From assembly GCF_014898815.1 (NCBI RefSeq), contig NW_026515544.1, positions 248,001 through 312,000 of the forward strand: a DNA stretch of 64,000 bases, given 5' to 3'. This document shows positions 27,101 through 35,930 of the stretch, piece after piece. The first letter of the stretch is position 1, and each line of letters starts with the position of its first letter. Position numbers and translations under genes: made by a program. The stretch comes from Panonychus citri (taxonomy: Eukaryota > Arthropoda > Arachnida > Trombidiformes > Tetranychidae). Under the pieces are notes generated by a model. The model did no database searches and was not told where the DNA came from. It worked only from the letters and a program-made list of their open reading frames with translations.

Positions 27101-30100
27101 TTGTTGCACGAATACAAAAATTAAGGAAACTATTATTGCGATAAGTTTATGATAAAGGTAAATGAATAATCTACACGAAGGTCAAATGGCAAAAAAGGTG
27201 AAGACTATCACCTACTTACTCCAATGAATACAAACCATGTAATTTTCATCAAGATCTCAGTATTCAAGTTCAAATTATTATCGATTCATACAATGAAAGT
27301 ACCAACCATTGAACATTAGCCTTTGACCGGTCTATTGGTCAGGCAAAAAAACGCGTTTTTTTATTTAAGTTAAAATTTGCCGTTAAATTTACACGAAAGA
27401 ATTTACAATGACCTGGTTGACAAAATAATCTCAGCGAGATTATTTTGAGTCCATTTGCTTACATCTCCAGGTCCGAATCTCTATGGTTAATGACGAGAGT
27501 CGATTCGGTGTCAGGAGGTGATTCCTGGTTGTCAAAGCTCAACCCTAATCCTAAGTTTAAATTAAATTGCAAATTGATTTTCAACTTTCGCCACAATGTT
27601 GACAAGGAAACTCGGTAACGTTTTTCCTTCAGAATTTTGCAACTTTTACCTCTGAATTGATTTGACTTTTTCTCATGATAAACAAGAGCAATTCTAAGTT
27701 TATCCGAGAATAACCTCAAATTACCTTCAAAGGTTTTCTCTTTGATTGAAGAACGAGTGAAAATTGGGTCATTCATATTCTGTAAACAATAAAGATCAAA
27801 TAAAACGTCTTAACGGGGATTCGAACCTATAATCTTACTCACCTGAGTCGAAGACATTACTAATCGGCCACGACGGTTATAAAAATGAGGTGTAAAAAAG
27901 CTTATAAAGTTAACAGGAAACGAGTTGAACTAACCGAACCGGTAACCGAAAAGTAACCGAAAAACCGGTTTACCTCAAATTTGGTGACAAATTTATCTCT
28001 AGATTTAATTACATTCCAGTGATCAAACAAGTTTCAAGGTCAAAAGTCATTTCGCAAGTTTGACGACCTTTTAACACGTTAAAAGCACTTAGAATGCAAG
28101 AAAATTCAATCGTTTTGTTGTTCGGAATTAAAGTAACAAATGAAATAATCAAAATGATTTATAACAATCAATCGTATTTGTAATAAATTGTATTTGTACA
28201 AATGATTTAAAGGCAAAATTTATTGTATTCATTTTCCTTGGTTTTTAGTAATTTTAATTGGTTAAATTGTATTGATTATTAATGTTGATTTTGTTTTCTT
28301 GTTACTTTTTGTTAATTTAGTTTCACCGGTTGTTTGGATTCCCAAACAAGTGATTGGTTCACATTTAGGTAAAGATGTAACTTTAAATTGTCACATTGAC
28401 TCGTTTCCACCATCAGTTAATTACTGGATTAAGGAAAATGGTGAACTGATTGCTCCATCATCAAAATATTCAATCTATCATGAAGACAAGGAATACAAGA
28501 CTCATTTATCTTTGGTCATTCGAAATGTTCACAAAAGTGATCTCGGCATTTATACTTGCTCAGCAAAGAATCAACTTGGATCCAAGGAAGCGATTGTCAC
28601 CCTCATCGGTTAGATTATTTTTCTTTCTGATAAATATATTCACAATTAAAGAACAACAATTGAAATTGATTAGTTTAATACCTTAAGTTCATAGGATAAT
28701 AAATAATTCACATGGAAACATAGATTTCTCTCTAGCTCTTATACTCATGATATGGAAAAATATTATTAGAATTATAAACAGAATCAAGTATCGAAATTGA
28801 TTAGAACTTTTTTTTGCTTCTATTATGAAAAAAACATATTCTCATGATCAATTCCATCAGGTATATAAGAATAACCCTAGAAAAAGAGGAAAAAAAAGTT
28901 CGATAATCTAAAATTGTCCCAATCATTCATCTAATCATCTTTGTTATCAATGGTTTTCCTCTCAATTCTTTATTGTATTCATATATTATCATCATGATGA
29001 TGATGACGATAATCATCTTTATTTGCCAATTGTATTCTCACAATTGTTTGTAACTCTCATATTCTATTGACAGTGATACATAAGTGCTATTCAAGTTTCA
29101 TTCCTTTTCATTGGTCTCGAGTTTGACACTTCTTTTTCTCTGTATTTCCCATTCTCGTATCGCCGGGATATTGAAAGTTCCAAGTGAAACTCACCCCACC
29201 TTCTTACACCTCTTGCCTTTTCTTCATGGAAAATGTGTGACAGTTTAAATTGAAAAAATGATTCCAATTGAAATATATGTTCACTTACATTGAATTTGTT
29301 TCCATTCTCAATTGGGAATAGCTTGGTTAATATCTTTCTTTTCATTGTGATCATTGATCAACAGAGGGAATCATAGTAAATATATTATTATCATCACCAT
29401 GAGAATGATAATAACTTTGGTATAAATACTGGCAATGTTTAGGAATCTTTATTATGGTGAAAATTGTTTTATCATATCGACAAATGAGAGCATAAGGAAA
29501 TTCAATTGAAACTCATTTTCGAATAAAACTTTTCTCTTTCTTTCCTGATCATCTCTTTCAGGGTGAATTTTCATCTCTCTTTCCATGTATCACTTTAGCT
29601 CTCTTATTATTTGTGTCTGTTTGTTTGATGTGTGATTGATGATAGATGATTGAAAATAAAGAGTAAAGTTGAAGATGATGACGAGGGATGCGGATGAAGA
29701 TGAGAAAAGGAGGACAAAAGAAATTGATTCGATAGAAAAGAATGAAAATTTTCTTCTTTTTTTTGTCTCTTTAATATTTTATTCTATTATGTAGCAACAT
29801 TATATTGACAGTTTCAAGATATTCAGATGAAGATATAAGACCTACAATGATGATGAGAAAGGATGAGGATGGAGAAGGAAAAATGATGCAAGGATGATGA
29901 TGGAAAGCGAACCAAATAGAAATGAAGTTTTCTCTCTCTACATTTCCAATTTCGAATTGGAATTTTTTTTCTCTCTTATCAATATTTTCCAATTCAAGTT
30001 AACAGATGACAATTGTCATTTGTAAATTGTTTTCATCTTCATTCATCTAACAACTTTTACCAATTTGTCAAATCATTTCTAACCTTTACTATCATTCAGA

Positions 30101-33100
30101 CGAAAAAGATACAAAAGTCTCAATGAAAATGTCGAAAAACTTTTTTTTTCTCAATTGTTTTTCTCTGATTATCCAAATCGATTTAACTGATTCATTAACA
30201 AAAGTTCATTAGAACTCGATTAATGAAGTTGATGATATAAGATCTTCGAGAATAACTGATTAAATCTAATTTTGATTCGACGAGATAGTTAATAATATCA
30301 TAGAACTTTAAAAGTTCAACTTTTGATTTCGTCGAAAATTGATTCAACATGGTTGATTATCACGCAACGATTTCCAAATTTTAATTTTTCCACCACATCG
30401 AGATGATAGAGAATCGATATTCATGGATGATAATTTGAATACGATATTTTCCTTAGCATTTTGAGCTTAGATAATTTTCTGATGATAGATTTTCAATTGA
30501 TCGTTGAACATTTTCAATCTTGTTCCAATTCTGATAATATAATCAATCACCTAAGAGTTTTAACAATCAAATAGTTCAACATGATAATCATGATCATGAT
30601 AAAATCTGAGAGAAAAAAATTCAAAGTTGCATCGTATTCAGAGTATCATGAGAAGTTATCATAACTTTTGATAACAATTAGAGATGATTTGATTATGACA
30701 TTTACTGTTTTCTAATCAAAATGATTTGTTAATTAGATGACTTGATGTACATATAAATTGTTCATTTTGTTAATTAACCAGCAATCATTATATTTAATGT
30801 CACTTTTGTTTTCAACATTATTATTATTGCCTGAGGCATTTTCAATTGCTTCAAATCATTTGGTTCATATGTTATCATCATCATTAAATTTGTATTAACT
30901 GACAATTCAATTGTTATTATGTTTTCATATTGCCCCAGGGGTTATTATTATTAACTTGAATGTTATCATTATTATTTCCTATGATTAAGTTACAATGTGT
31001 GTGTGTATGTGAGCTAAAAGTACAATTTAGTCACACTAAAGTTAATTGTTCACAGGTAGATTTGTACAGTTACAATTTACTTTTGGATGTTGGCTTTTGT
31101 TAATCACTGTAAAGTCTCAGTTAATCAGGAAAGAAAAGGTTATCTAATTGTTACAATTAATTTTCTCTATCAACTGTAAATCTTTGCTAATACTTGTCCA
31201 GTGTATGTGATAAGTGATTAGTTTTGATTGATTAGTTTTCATCATTTGATAGTCAGATAAATTGTGGACATTAAGTTGGTAATGAATGGAAATTAATAAT
31301 TATCTTGGTTAGTGATTAATGATTAGTAGTGTACGATTTTGATGAGGATAAATTGATATTAATACAGTTACTTTTTTTCAAAAGATAATATTAGCATTAT
31401 TATGATGATGATAATCAATGTAATCTTTGCAATTGGACAATTACAATCAATTGAAATCAGTAAATCACTAACCAGTGAATGAGAAAAAAAAAACTTACGC
31501 TTCATGAACATCATTTACTATTCATTTTCATGTCAAATGAATAAATTGTTCATTCATCATAATTTTCATTTTTCTCATTGTTCAAATATAATCATAATCA
31601 TCATCATTTCCAGTATTAGCATCATCTGATTTGCAATCAATATGACAATTAAACCTTCAATTATCAATTGATAATTAGAGTTTTTTTTTCTGTCTGGAGT
31701 TATCAAAGAAAACAAATTAAATGATAACAATCAAGAGACATGTACAGTTGAGGCAAGAATACAAATGACAATTTGTTCAACTATTAAAGTGACGTAGCAA
31801 TTTAGATATTCAATGTGATTCAATTGAATTGTTTCAATTAATCTACCTTGAATTTTAGTATTTAGCAAACATAACTTTGTTATCCACCTCTCATCCTTTT
31901 TCATGGTGATGATCATGCTAATTACTGATCACAATCAACTTGTAAATTTCAATTTTCTTTCCTGGTGAAAATCTGTTTTCCTTTGTAATTTTCGACACAT
32001 CCACTGAATTCAAGTTGAACTTTTTTCAGAGAAATTAATAACTTGTCACCATGTTAAACTTTGTTCATATTGTTTTCGGATCCATAGATTTTTTGATTAC
32101 TTCCTTATTCATTTTCTTTGTTATTATCATTCCTGTTGTTGTTGAAGGTACATAAAAACTGATCATTTTACTCCTTGGTTCCAATGAATGAATTTGACCT
32201 TAATCGAAAAATGATAAACTTTTTTTTTCATCTTCTTCTTGTTTTTCCCTTTGCTTTTCGTTAAAATCATTGTCCTCTCCTTTTCCTTTTCCTCTTTCAT
32301 GTAACTTGTTCCCATAGCAATGAAAAATGATCTCCAAATGGAACTTTGGTTCACAGAACAATTCAGTTGACAGGTTGAATATTGTTGAGATAGTTAAACA
32401 TACACTGACCATGCAAATGGATTGTGTACAATTACAATTGTAATAATAATAATTTTCTTCCTGACTGATGTAACCATGATGCTCAGTCGAATCAAAAATT
32501 TTACTCCAACTTGAACATAATATTTTAGTTGGAAACAAAATTTCACTTGAATTTCCATTCAATCTTTATATTCACCGGTGTGTCTCTGTATTTCTTTTAA
32601 ATGATATTTTAACCATGTTACCTGGTTGGAGATATTCAATGTTTCTGTCTTTTAAATTTCCTCCATGATGATTTTCATTGAGACACTTCAGAAAGTTTAG
32701 AACCAAAATAACCATCAACAATGTTTAGTGTGAATAACGAATATCATGACAGCAAAGATCGAAGATCGTATTTTACTTGTTCGATTTTGCATTAAGCCAT
32801 TGGGTCTTCTTTGATATCAGATATTAAGTTTTCACTTTTTCTTTCCCTTTAAATGATAATGATGTTGACACAAAATCATTGTAACTTTTCACTGGGAATG
32901 TTTCTTTAGCTGTTGTTTATCACATCATTTCCTTTCATCTCATAAATTTTGGTTTAACTTTTTTTCCATCTCAAATTTACTTTATCCGTTTCTCTCTTTG
33001 AATCAAAAATCGCTCTTCTCCAAAAAAAGATCATGTAATCAATACAACAATCGATACGATAGAATAGGAATCAGGTTACACCGTAGAAGAAAAAAAGATT

Positions 33101-33771
33101 TATATATCAAGCGAATACCTATTGATGAGGCAAAAATTGAGAGAAAGAATTAAAATTAGATTAGAGTTTAAATTAGATATGAATTAAGTTAATTTACTTA
33201 CGAAATATTAATCGAAGCCAATTAGTTATATAGTTTTTGTTTGACTAAAGATCATATCTCATTAAATCTGTTCCGTTGATTTGACATGAGGTTGAGTTGA
33301 ATTTTCCATTAAAAAGATGACAACCAAATGATCACAATAGATTTTCACTTATTGTCCACAATTTAAGTGGAACAATTATTCAATTTTCCATGTTGACCAT
33401 TGATTAAAAAGATTATTCTCTTTGACTCTTGTTCTTTTCTCTTCTTGTAAAATGTAAAATCTCCCATGGGTTTGGCTCCATTTTTATTCATTACGATATT
33501 TTCTTTTCTCCTTTTTGTTATAGATGATCCAAAAGACCACAGAATAGGATCAGTAAACCGGAAACAGCAATACATCCAAGTTTCAGAAAGATCTCCATCT
33601 TTCAATCATGATTTAAGTAAAAGTTCATCTGACATGGAGAACTCAATTCTCATGGAAGAAAGTGAAGGACTCAAGTCATCGTCTCCCTATAAAAATAAAC
33701 ATAATTTGATAGAGAAACATGTTAATTTAATCATTTCATTAACTATTGTAACCATTGTTTTAATAAACTAA
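240..33771 (+). CDS. DIP/lachesin-type immunoglobulin-superfamily cell-surface protein (5'-partial)
   Basis: Five exons join in phase: 240-355, 1115-1490, 2845-2973, 28321-28608 and 33524-33771, all with GT/AG ends, giving 384 residues; the signal-peptide exon lies left of the window. Three Ig domains each show their cysteine pair: LPC (exon 1) with YMC (exon 2), LTC (exon 2) with YLC (exon 3), LNC and YTC (exon 4). The stretches NLGSYKVAWLR, SQVGYLDV and MGAYLCIASNG are typical of arthropod Dpr-interacting proteins and lachesin, neuronal adhesion proteins that bind Dpr partners at synapses. The last exon is Ser-rich and ends in a hydrophobic tail (LIISLTIVTIVLIN), as expected of a GPI-anchor signal, which suits this family. 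Introns are 759, 1354, 25347 and 4915 bp; the third carries an LTR retrotransposon. Exact DIP orthology cannot be set by eye, and dense introns could hide alternative exons. Confidence 0.9.
356..1114 (+). other. intron of the DIP-like gene
   Basis: AT-rich spacer between Ig exons 1 and 2, splitting the first Ig domain in phase 0. It starts GTAAGA and ends TTACAG. No open frame, RNA or repeat of note is visible. Confidence 0.85.
1491..2844 (+). other. intron of the DIP-like gene
   Basis: Phase-1 intron starting GTGAGT and ending ATCAG. The stretch 1640-2560 is pyrimidine-rich (TCATC, CTTCTT), which produces several short Ser/Phe/Leu-rich open frames that are compositional rather than genic. 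Confidence 0.8.
2974..5439 (+). other. third intron of the DIP-like gene, part left of the retrotransposon
   Basis: Begins with a strong GTAAGT donor. It holds AT-rich sequence with many GATGAT/TCATCA runs and purine-rich blocks around 3120-3320. Short minus-strand frames near 4970-5220 are low complexity. No gene seen. Confidence 0.75.
5451..5457 (+). promoter_or_regulatory. candidate TATA box of the LTR
   Basis: TATAAAA starts seven bases into the LTR, with an initiator-like TCACTTC about 37 bases downstream. If used, the U3 region would be only about 40 bp, which is very short. The same site in the 3' LTR is at 15746. Confidence 0.5.
6129..6134 (+). terminator. candidate polyadenylation signal in the LTR
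   Basis: AATAAA within CTCAATAAAGTTC; the equivalent in the 3' LTR is at 16420-16425. It lies about 220 bases before the LTR end, which would define a long R region if the left-edge TATA box is the promoter. Confidence 0.5.
6359..6374 (+). other. candidate primer binding site
   Basis: TGGCGAGGTTACCAGG starts three bases after the 5' LTR, the normal place for a tRNA primer site, and begins with TGG, the complement of the CCA end of a tRNA. I cannot say which tRNA it matches. Confidence 0.6.
6443..7900 (+). pseudogene. retrotransposon gag, frames broken
   Basis: The first ATG after the primer site is at 6443. Open pieces lie at 6443-6531, 6594-6785, 6905-7240 and 7290-7820 in different frames, so several single-base indels are needed to link them. 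The distal end keeps one CCHC knuckle, C-x2-C-x4-H-x4-C, at 7828-7869 in yet another frame, the nucleic-acid-binding module of Ty3/gypsy nucleocapsids. The N-terminal part is Lys/Ala/Ser-rich. Assembly of the particle and packaging of RNA are the family role. The LTRs show indels without substitutions, so some breaks may be consensus errors. Confidence 0.75.
7880..8671 (+). CDS. retrotransposon aspartic protease region
   Basis: An open frame downstream of the zinc knuckle contains VLIDTGATTCAID, the catalytic D-T-G-A motif of retroviral-type aspartic proteases, followed about 70 residues later by LLLGNAFI, which fits the second conserved protease motif. It ends at a stop at 8671 where the reverse-transcriptase frame begins one frame over, so protease and RT are separated by a single frame change near 8640-8670. 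Whether that shift is programmed or an indel cannot be told from one copy. Confidence 0.8.
   Translation, partial: PIKRLEMLQWKSSTKPTSSQSTFSNLPANLTTMVPPPQVSPQQNQPTTILEPIQSAIRDTPINFATVKNLDQITKLGNVQLAHMPQVNIKLCLPTKEIIQEGKVLIDTGATTCAIDASLAKELQVHVIPLSRYLKGICSDSYVDSLGFAYALVKHNDMDPIHVIKMQICNNFEPNLLLGNAFIHVFYMKIQSDGTEFKISCKETPNSVEFNNPEFYFRFCTQAETEHLIESTIKVTGDPISDYILDESNNSNSAIKIITPLPI
8665..10521 (+). CDS. retrotransposon reverse transcriptase and RNase H
   Basis: This frame is open without an ATG from about 8665. RT motifs in order: FDLAQGYHQI, LPMGLSGAPFIFQ and the catalytic box YFDD (9401-9412), where YLDD or YIDD is more usual. RNase H follows with VDASDVAVGG, SEKELLAI and ETDHHAL. The chromodomain-free gypsy-like order continues into integrase. 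The frame ends at 10521 in TAA, while the integrase frame is already open at 10520, so a single-base indel probably separates one original pol frame. Confidence 0.9.
   Translation, partial: DLNSQSNPTKELSQNLIIAKYDVITLEELSESKITPFLEKIKSRINPELTTDQQQKLLELIDRYNDIFAKHPHDLGFVPSSVCPVKIDLENQSVPFQKPYNCGINRREAFKEIINDMINHDLIEPSDASGGSPSILVPRRDGTFRMVTDYRLLNRLTKVPQFPMPRIDDCLEVVRGGRYFNMFDLAQGYHQIELPISEREKTVFVTPDGKYQYKRLPMGLSGAPFIFQRFMNKVLDGLQYVNCIGYFDDIPVVGKTFDELITNTIQVMERLRKFNLKVKPEKCSFGRTEILLLGHLVSGDGIRPDPKKVQALVNLPYPKNVRELQSLLGCYNYFSRYIPNYSSIAAPLYRLISKERKFKILSADKIALDTLKNALLNTTLLVHYDPQLRRKIAVDASDVAVGGILLQEDPNSENFNPSIPIEEIKDWLPVSFFSQKLLKHQLHYSTSEKELLAILVGVYKYNHYLEGDHFLIETDHHALCQVTKINFKNSRLQRWSIMLSAYNFKVIYRKGATHPPDCFSRYQSEWEHRKIIDPEEEFLDKIFLTNYVTDIEDNHYYDLGLNLINLTLESSLFDIEQFKDPPIIFYTLENQMDQFKSIESESPAEFSLWKEKFELDRK
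10520..12737 (+). CDS. retrotransposon integrase
   Basis: An H-H-C-C zinc-binding segment (HQSTLGGH ... CDSCVTC) is followed by the D,D,E catalytic core: FELDVQGP, IQTDQGTNF and GIVERCNR. After the core comes a polar Asn/Ser-rich tail. The frame stays open through 13075, but 12150-12737 lacks recognisable domains and may be a spacer that happens to be open before the next ATG. The function is insertion of the element's cDNA into host DNA, consistent with the 4-base target duplication. Confidence 0.88.
12738..15738 (+). pseudogene. third retrotransposon reading frame with RING/TRAF-like zinc-finger segment, frames broken
   Basis: A probable start ATG lies at 12738 after the integrase. Open pieces follow at 12738-13075, 13093-13431, 13452-14021, 13960-14208, 14377-14745, 14777-15283 and 15280-15741, in changing frames. 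The piece at 13452-14021 has C-x2-C-x9-C-x2-C-x4-C-x2-C spacing, then CFYPNC, then a second Cys/His set ending in H-x3-C (QHEKEC). This order recalls RING plus TRAF/SIAH-type zinc fingers of E3 ubiquitin ligases, though the histidine usual in the first cluster is replaced by cysteine. I recognise nothing in the rest; the last piece is Ser/His-rich. It is not an obvious envelope gene. The identification rests on cysteine spacing only. Confidence 0.55.
15739..16646 (+). repeat. 3' LTR of the retrotransposon
   Basis: 908-bp direct copy of 5444-6355. A short purine stretch (CCGGGGAA) just upstream is a weak polypurine-tract candidate. It is followed by the ATGC target duplication at 16647-16650. 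Confidence 0.93.
16846..16875. repeat. (TCAC)n microsatellite
   Basis: About seven tandem TCAC units followed by TCTC. Confidence 0.85.
21092..21126. repeat. (CT)n microsatellite
   Basis: About 17 uninterrupted CT units inside the intron. Confidence 0.9.
27421..27447. repeat. perfect inverted repeat, 12-base arms
   Basis: Arms CAAAATAATCTC and GAGATTATTTTG are separated by AGC, able to form a hairpin on either strand. It lies just outside the minus-strand open frame. Confidence 0.9.
27807..27874 (-). ncRNA. tRNA-like (Pol III promoter-like) segment, degenerate
   Basis: The minus strand reads TGGCCGATTAGTAATG (A-box-like) and, 28 bases later, GGTTCGAATCC (a perfect B box). A partial acceptor stem can pair, but the T-stem does not (CCCCG lacks its partner), so it is not a working tRNA. 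It could be a tRNA-derived SINE head or a tRNA pseudogene. Confidence 0.4.
28609..33523 (+). other. last intron of the DIP-like gene
   Basis: Phase-1 intron of 4.9 kb ending TTATAG. AT-rich, with a few GATGATGA and TCTC runs; short frames such as 32163-32562 (-) are Lys/Glu-rich low complexity. No gene seen. Confidence 0.75.
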
Positions 33772-34760
33772 AGTATTATGGAAATATTGTATAAAAAAAA
33801 ATTCGACAGAAAAAAAGAGAAAAATAAAAAAATGATACATACTTTTTTTAGAGAACAAAAAAAAAAGAAAAAAAAATGTCTCCTCTTTGAATCTTTTCCA
33901 AGGGTAAACTAATTATAGAAAGAGAACATTTTGTATAGAAAACTGTGAACATAATCACAATTAGCTAATCAATCACTCGGTGGGCTAATTAGATGACCAA
34001 AATTTGTAAAACGATGACCATCATCATGTTGATAGGGAAAAAATGATCAAGACACTTGATGATCTCAGAATATTGTCAATTGTTTTCACTTTTCAAATTG
34101 TTCACTTAAATAGACACTGATTACCAATAATTGTCCATCAAGTGTCCAGTTAGTTGATTGTCCAAACATTAAAACCAAAATGATGATGAAGAAAGAAAAA
34201 AGATTAACACAAAAACCGATTAAAAATGTTACATGTTCATCTATTTACAGACAAGAAAGAAGATAAATAAAAGTCACAAGATGAAGACAAAATGGTGGAA
34301 CAAAAATGAGAGAAAAACAAAACCATTTAGAGAATAGAATGTTAATTGTTTAAACAGTTAATGTTCGATGATTAAGATGATGAGAAAATTGATGATGGGA
34401 AAGATTAATTAATTATCTCCGAATGGTGTTAATGATGATGATGGAAACAAAGAAAAGTGTTGGCAGTTTCCCGCTTAATCCTCGTTCCTTGTAATGTAAA
34501 TGAAGAGTTTGGCAAATCATTGAGTCACCATGTTGATTATTCAACAAATCAGGTTAGTCTTTTGTTTACTTTTTTTTTTAATTTTTTCTTTTTTCCGAAT
34601 TAAATTATTTGGCATTTTAATTGTTTTATTCTTTAGTGAACTTGATGTACGTTTGTTGATGATGATTAAAATTAATCATAACCAGAGAGATTGTTGATTA
34701 CAATCTGTTGATTGTTGATGAATTTTTTGTTTGTTCTTTTCGTTTTGATTTTTCTCCTTG
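33772..34760. other. 3' flanks of two convergent genes
   Basis: Holds the 3' UTR of the DIP-like gene, with AATAAA-type signals at about 33821 in an A-rich run, and the 3' side of the minus-strand His-rich gene. No other coding sequence is supported. Confidence 0.7.
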
Positions 34761-35930
34761 TTAACCAATTGGAATGAAACCAAAAAATTTTTTCTTCTTT
34801 TTCTTTGTCTCTTCGTTTGTTAAATTGTTCTCTGTTAATTCTGATGGATTAAAAGGAGATGATGTCGAAGATTCTGGCGATTTTAATCTTTTCCATTTTT
34901 TACTTGTTAATCGTCTAATCGGTGAGTTTTTTGTCATGTAATTGACTCTTTGAGTTTCCATCGGCGATCCGTTTACTATTGTCACGTCTTTCCGATCAAC
35001 GCCCATGTGACTCTTTATCGAATCAATATAATTATCGATATCATGACTGAATTGTGTTCCTTTTTTACCTTTCTTTCCATGTCCATGACTGTGATGACCA
35101 CCATGCGAATGTCCATCAACCCAATCCCAAACATCACCATGATCACCATGACCCCAGGAACCCCAAGGATCCCAATGATCCTGATGATGATAATGACCCC
35201 AAGGATCCCAATGGTCACCACCACCACCCCAATGGTGACCATCATTTAGAATAATTATATCATGATCATGTTTCTTTTTCTTTTTCTTTTCTGGTTTATA
35301 TTTTTCAATTTTCTTAATCTCCTTCTTTTTCTTACCCTTCTTTTGCCCATAGTGAACATGGTGATGAGTTATTTTCTTTGGTTCCCAATGATGATCACAA
35401 TCATGTTTATGGTGATGAATATGATGTTCATTGTCCCTCTTGCTCTTCATGTGCCAATGGTGATGGTCATCATCATCATCGTCCCATCCTTTGTACCCCT
35501 TATGCCCTTTATGTCCTTTATGTCCCTTGTGACCTTTATGGCCCTTATGACAATCACCACCACCCCAGTGATCCTCATGATGATGACCACTACTCCAACT
35601 ATCAGCGCACGTTTTAACAACCACAGGCTTGTAGTGTTTACATCCAAACGGCCACCACCAGAAGAGGATTTTCTTCAATTTCGATTTGTGTTTTCTCTCA
35701 ATGAAAACCATAGTGTGGTGATGATGTTCCTTACCATTCTTATGATTATGACAGCCCTTGTGACAACCCTTTCCACCTTTAGAGTGACCAAAACCTTTTT
35801 TATTACATGCATAGTCCCAACCATCCCAATCGTCATCAGACTTTTTCCACAAGGACCATTCTTGAGTTAATTGGACAAATGTCAACACAATTATTATAAA
35901 AATTATCCATCGATGCATAATTGTTAACAA
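34761..35930 (-). CDS. secreted His/Lys/Gly/Asp-rich low-complexity protein
   Basis: A single open exon of 389 residues. It opens with a hydrophobic signal peptide (RWIIFIIIVLTFVQLTQEW). The mature part is made of histidine clusters (HHHH, HHHWH, HHHH), a run of five GHK units near residues 130-147, a DDDDDDHHH patch, and WGGGGDHWDPWG-type Trp/Gly/His repeats, ending in a basic KKKKKKFFGF tail. A few cysteines (CHKGCH, GCKHYK) lie in the first third. No catalytic domain is visible. A metal-binding or structural extracellular protein (cuticle, silk or saliva) is possible, but that is only inference from composition. The opposite strand is also open over parts of this region owing to the repeat composition; the signal peptide and the length decide the strand. 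Confidence 0.8.
   Translation of the reverse strand: MLTIMHRWIIFIIIVLTFVQLTQEWSLWKKSDDDWDGWDYACNKKGFGHSKGGKGCHKGCHNHKNGKEHHHHTMVFIERKHKSKLKKILFWWWPFGCKHYKPVVVKTCADSWSSGHHHEDHWGGGDCHKGHKGHKGHKGHKGHKGYKGWDDDDDDHHHWHMKSKRDNEHHIHHHKHDCDHHWEPKKITHHHVHYGQKKGKKKKEIKKIEKYKPEKKKKKKHDHDIIILNDGHHWGGGGDHWDPWGHYHHQDHWDPWGSWGHGDHGDVWDWVDGHSHGGHHSHGHGKKGKKGTQFSHDIDNYIDSIKSHMGVDRKDVTIVNGSPMETQRVNYMTKNSPIRRLTSKKWKRLKSPESSTSSPFNPSELTENNLTNEETKKKKKKFFGFIPIG

Larger units (their letters stand above)
16651..27180 (+). other. third intron of the DIP-like gene, part right of the retrotransposon
   Basis: About 10.5 kb of AT-rich sequence. It is striking for very frequent CATGA/TCATGAT words and GATGAT runs, unlike the TTAATTG-rich spacers right of 44 kb. 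It contains TCAC and CT microsatellites. The open frames (for example 17123-17386, 19794-20216 and 27459-27776) are mostly low complexity. No gene is supported in this part. Confidence 0.7.
27181..28110 (-). repeat. candidate tRNA-derived or other mobile-element patch in the intron
   Basis: This stretch differs in texture from the surrounding intron: fewer CATGA words, more CG-containing words (ACGCG, CCGGT, AACCGG) and a 105-codon minus-strand frame. Within it, on the minus strand, is a 68-base tRNA-like segment (27807-27874) followed by an acceptor-like TTTACAG (27781) and the open frame 27776-27459. A perfect 12-base-arm palindrome lies at 27421-27447. I do not recognise the encoded protein and could not define the ends of an element. 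Confidence 0.35.

Noticed and set aside
27807..27874. Functional tRNA gene.
   Set aside because: The B box is perfect but the T-stem cannot pair and the anticodon arm is not regular, so it was kept only as a tRNA-like segment.
35262..35870. 202-codon plus-strand frame opposite the His-rich gene.
   Set aside because: It is the mirror of ATG/CAT-rich codons; the minus strand is longer and has a signal peptide.
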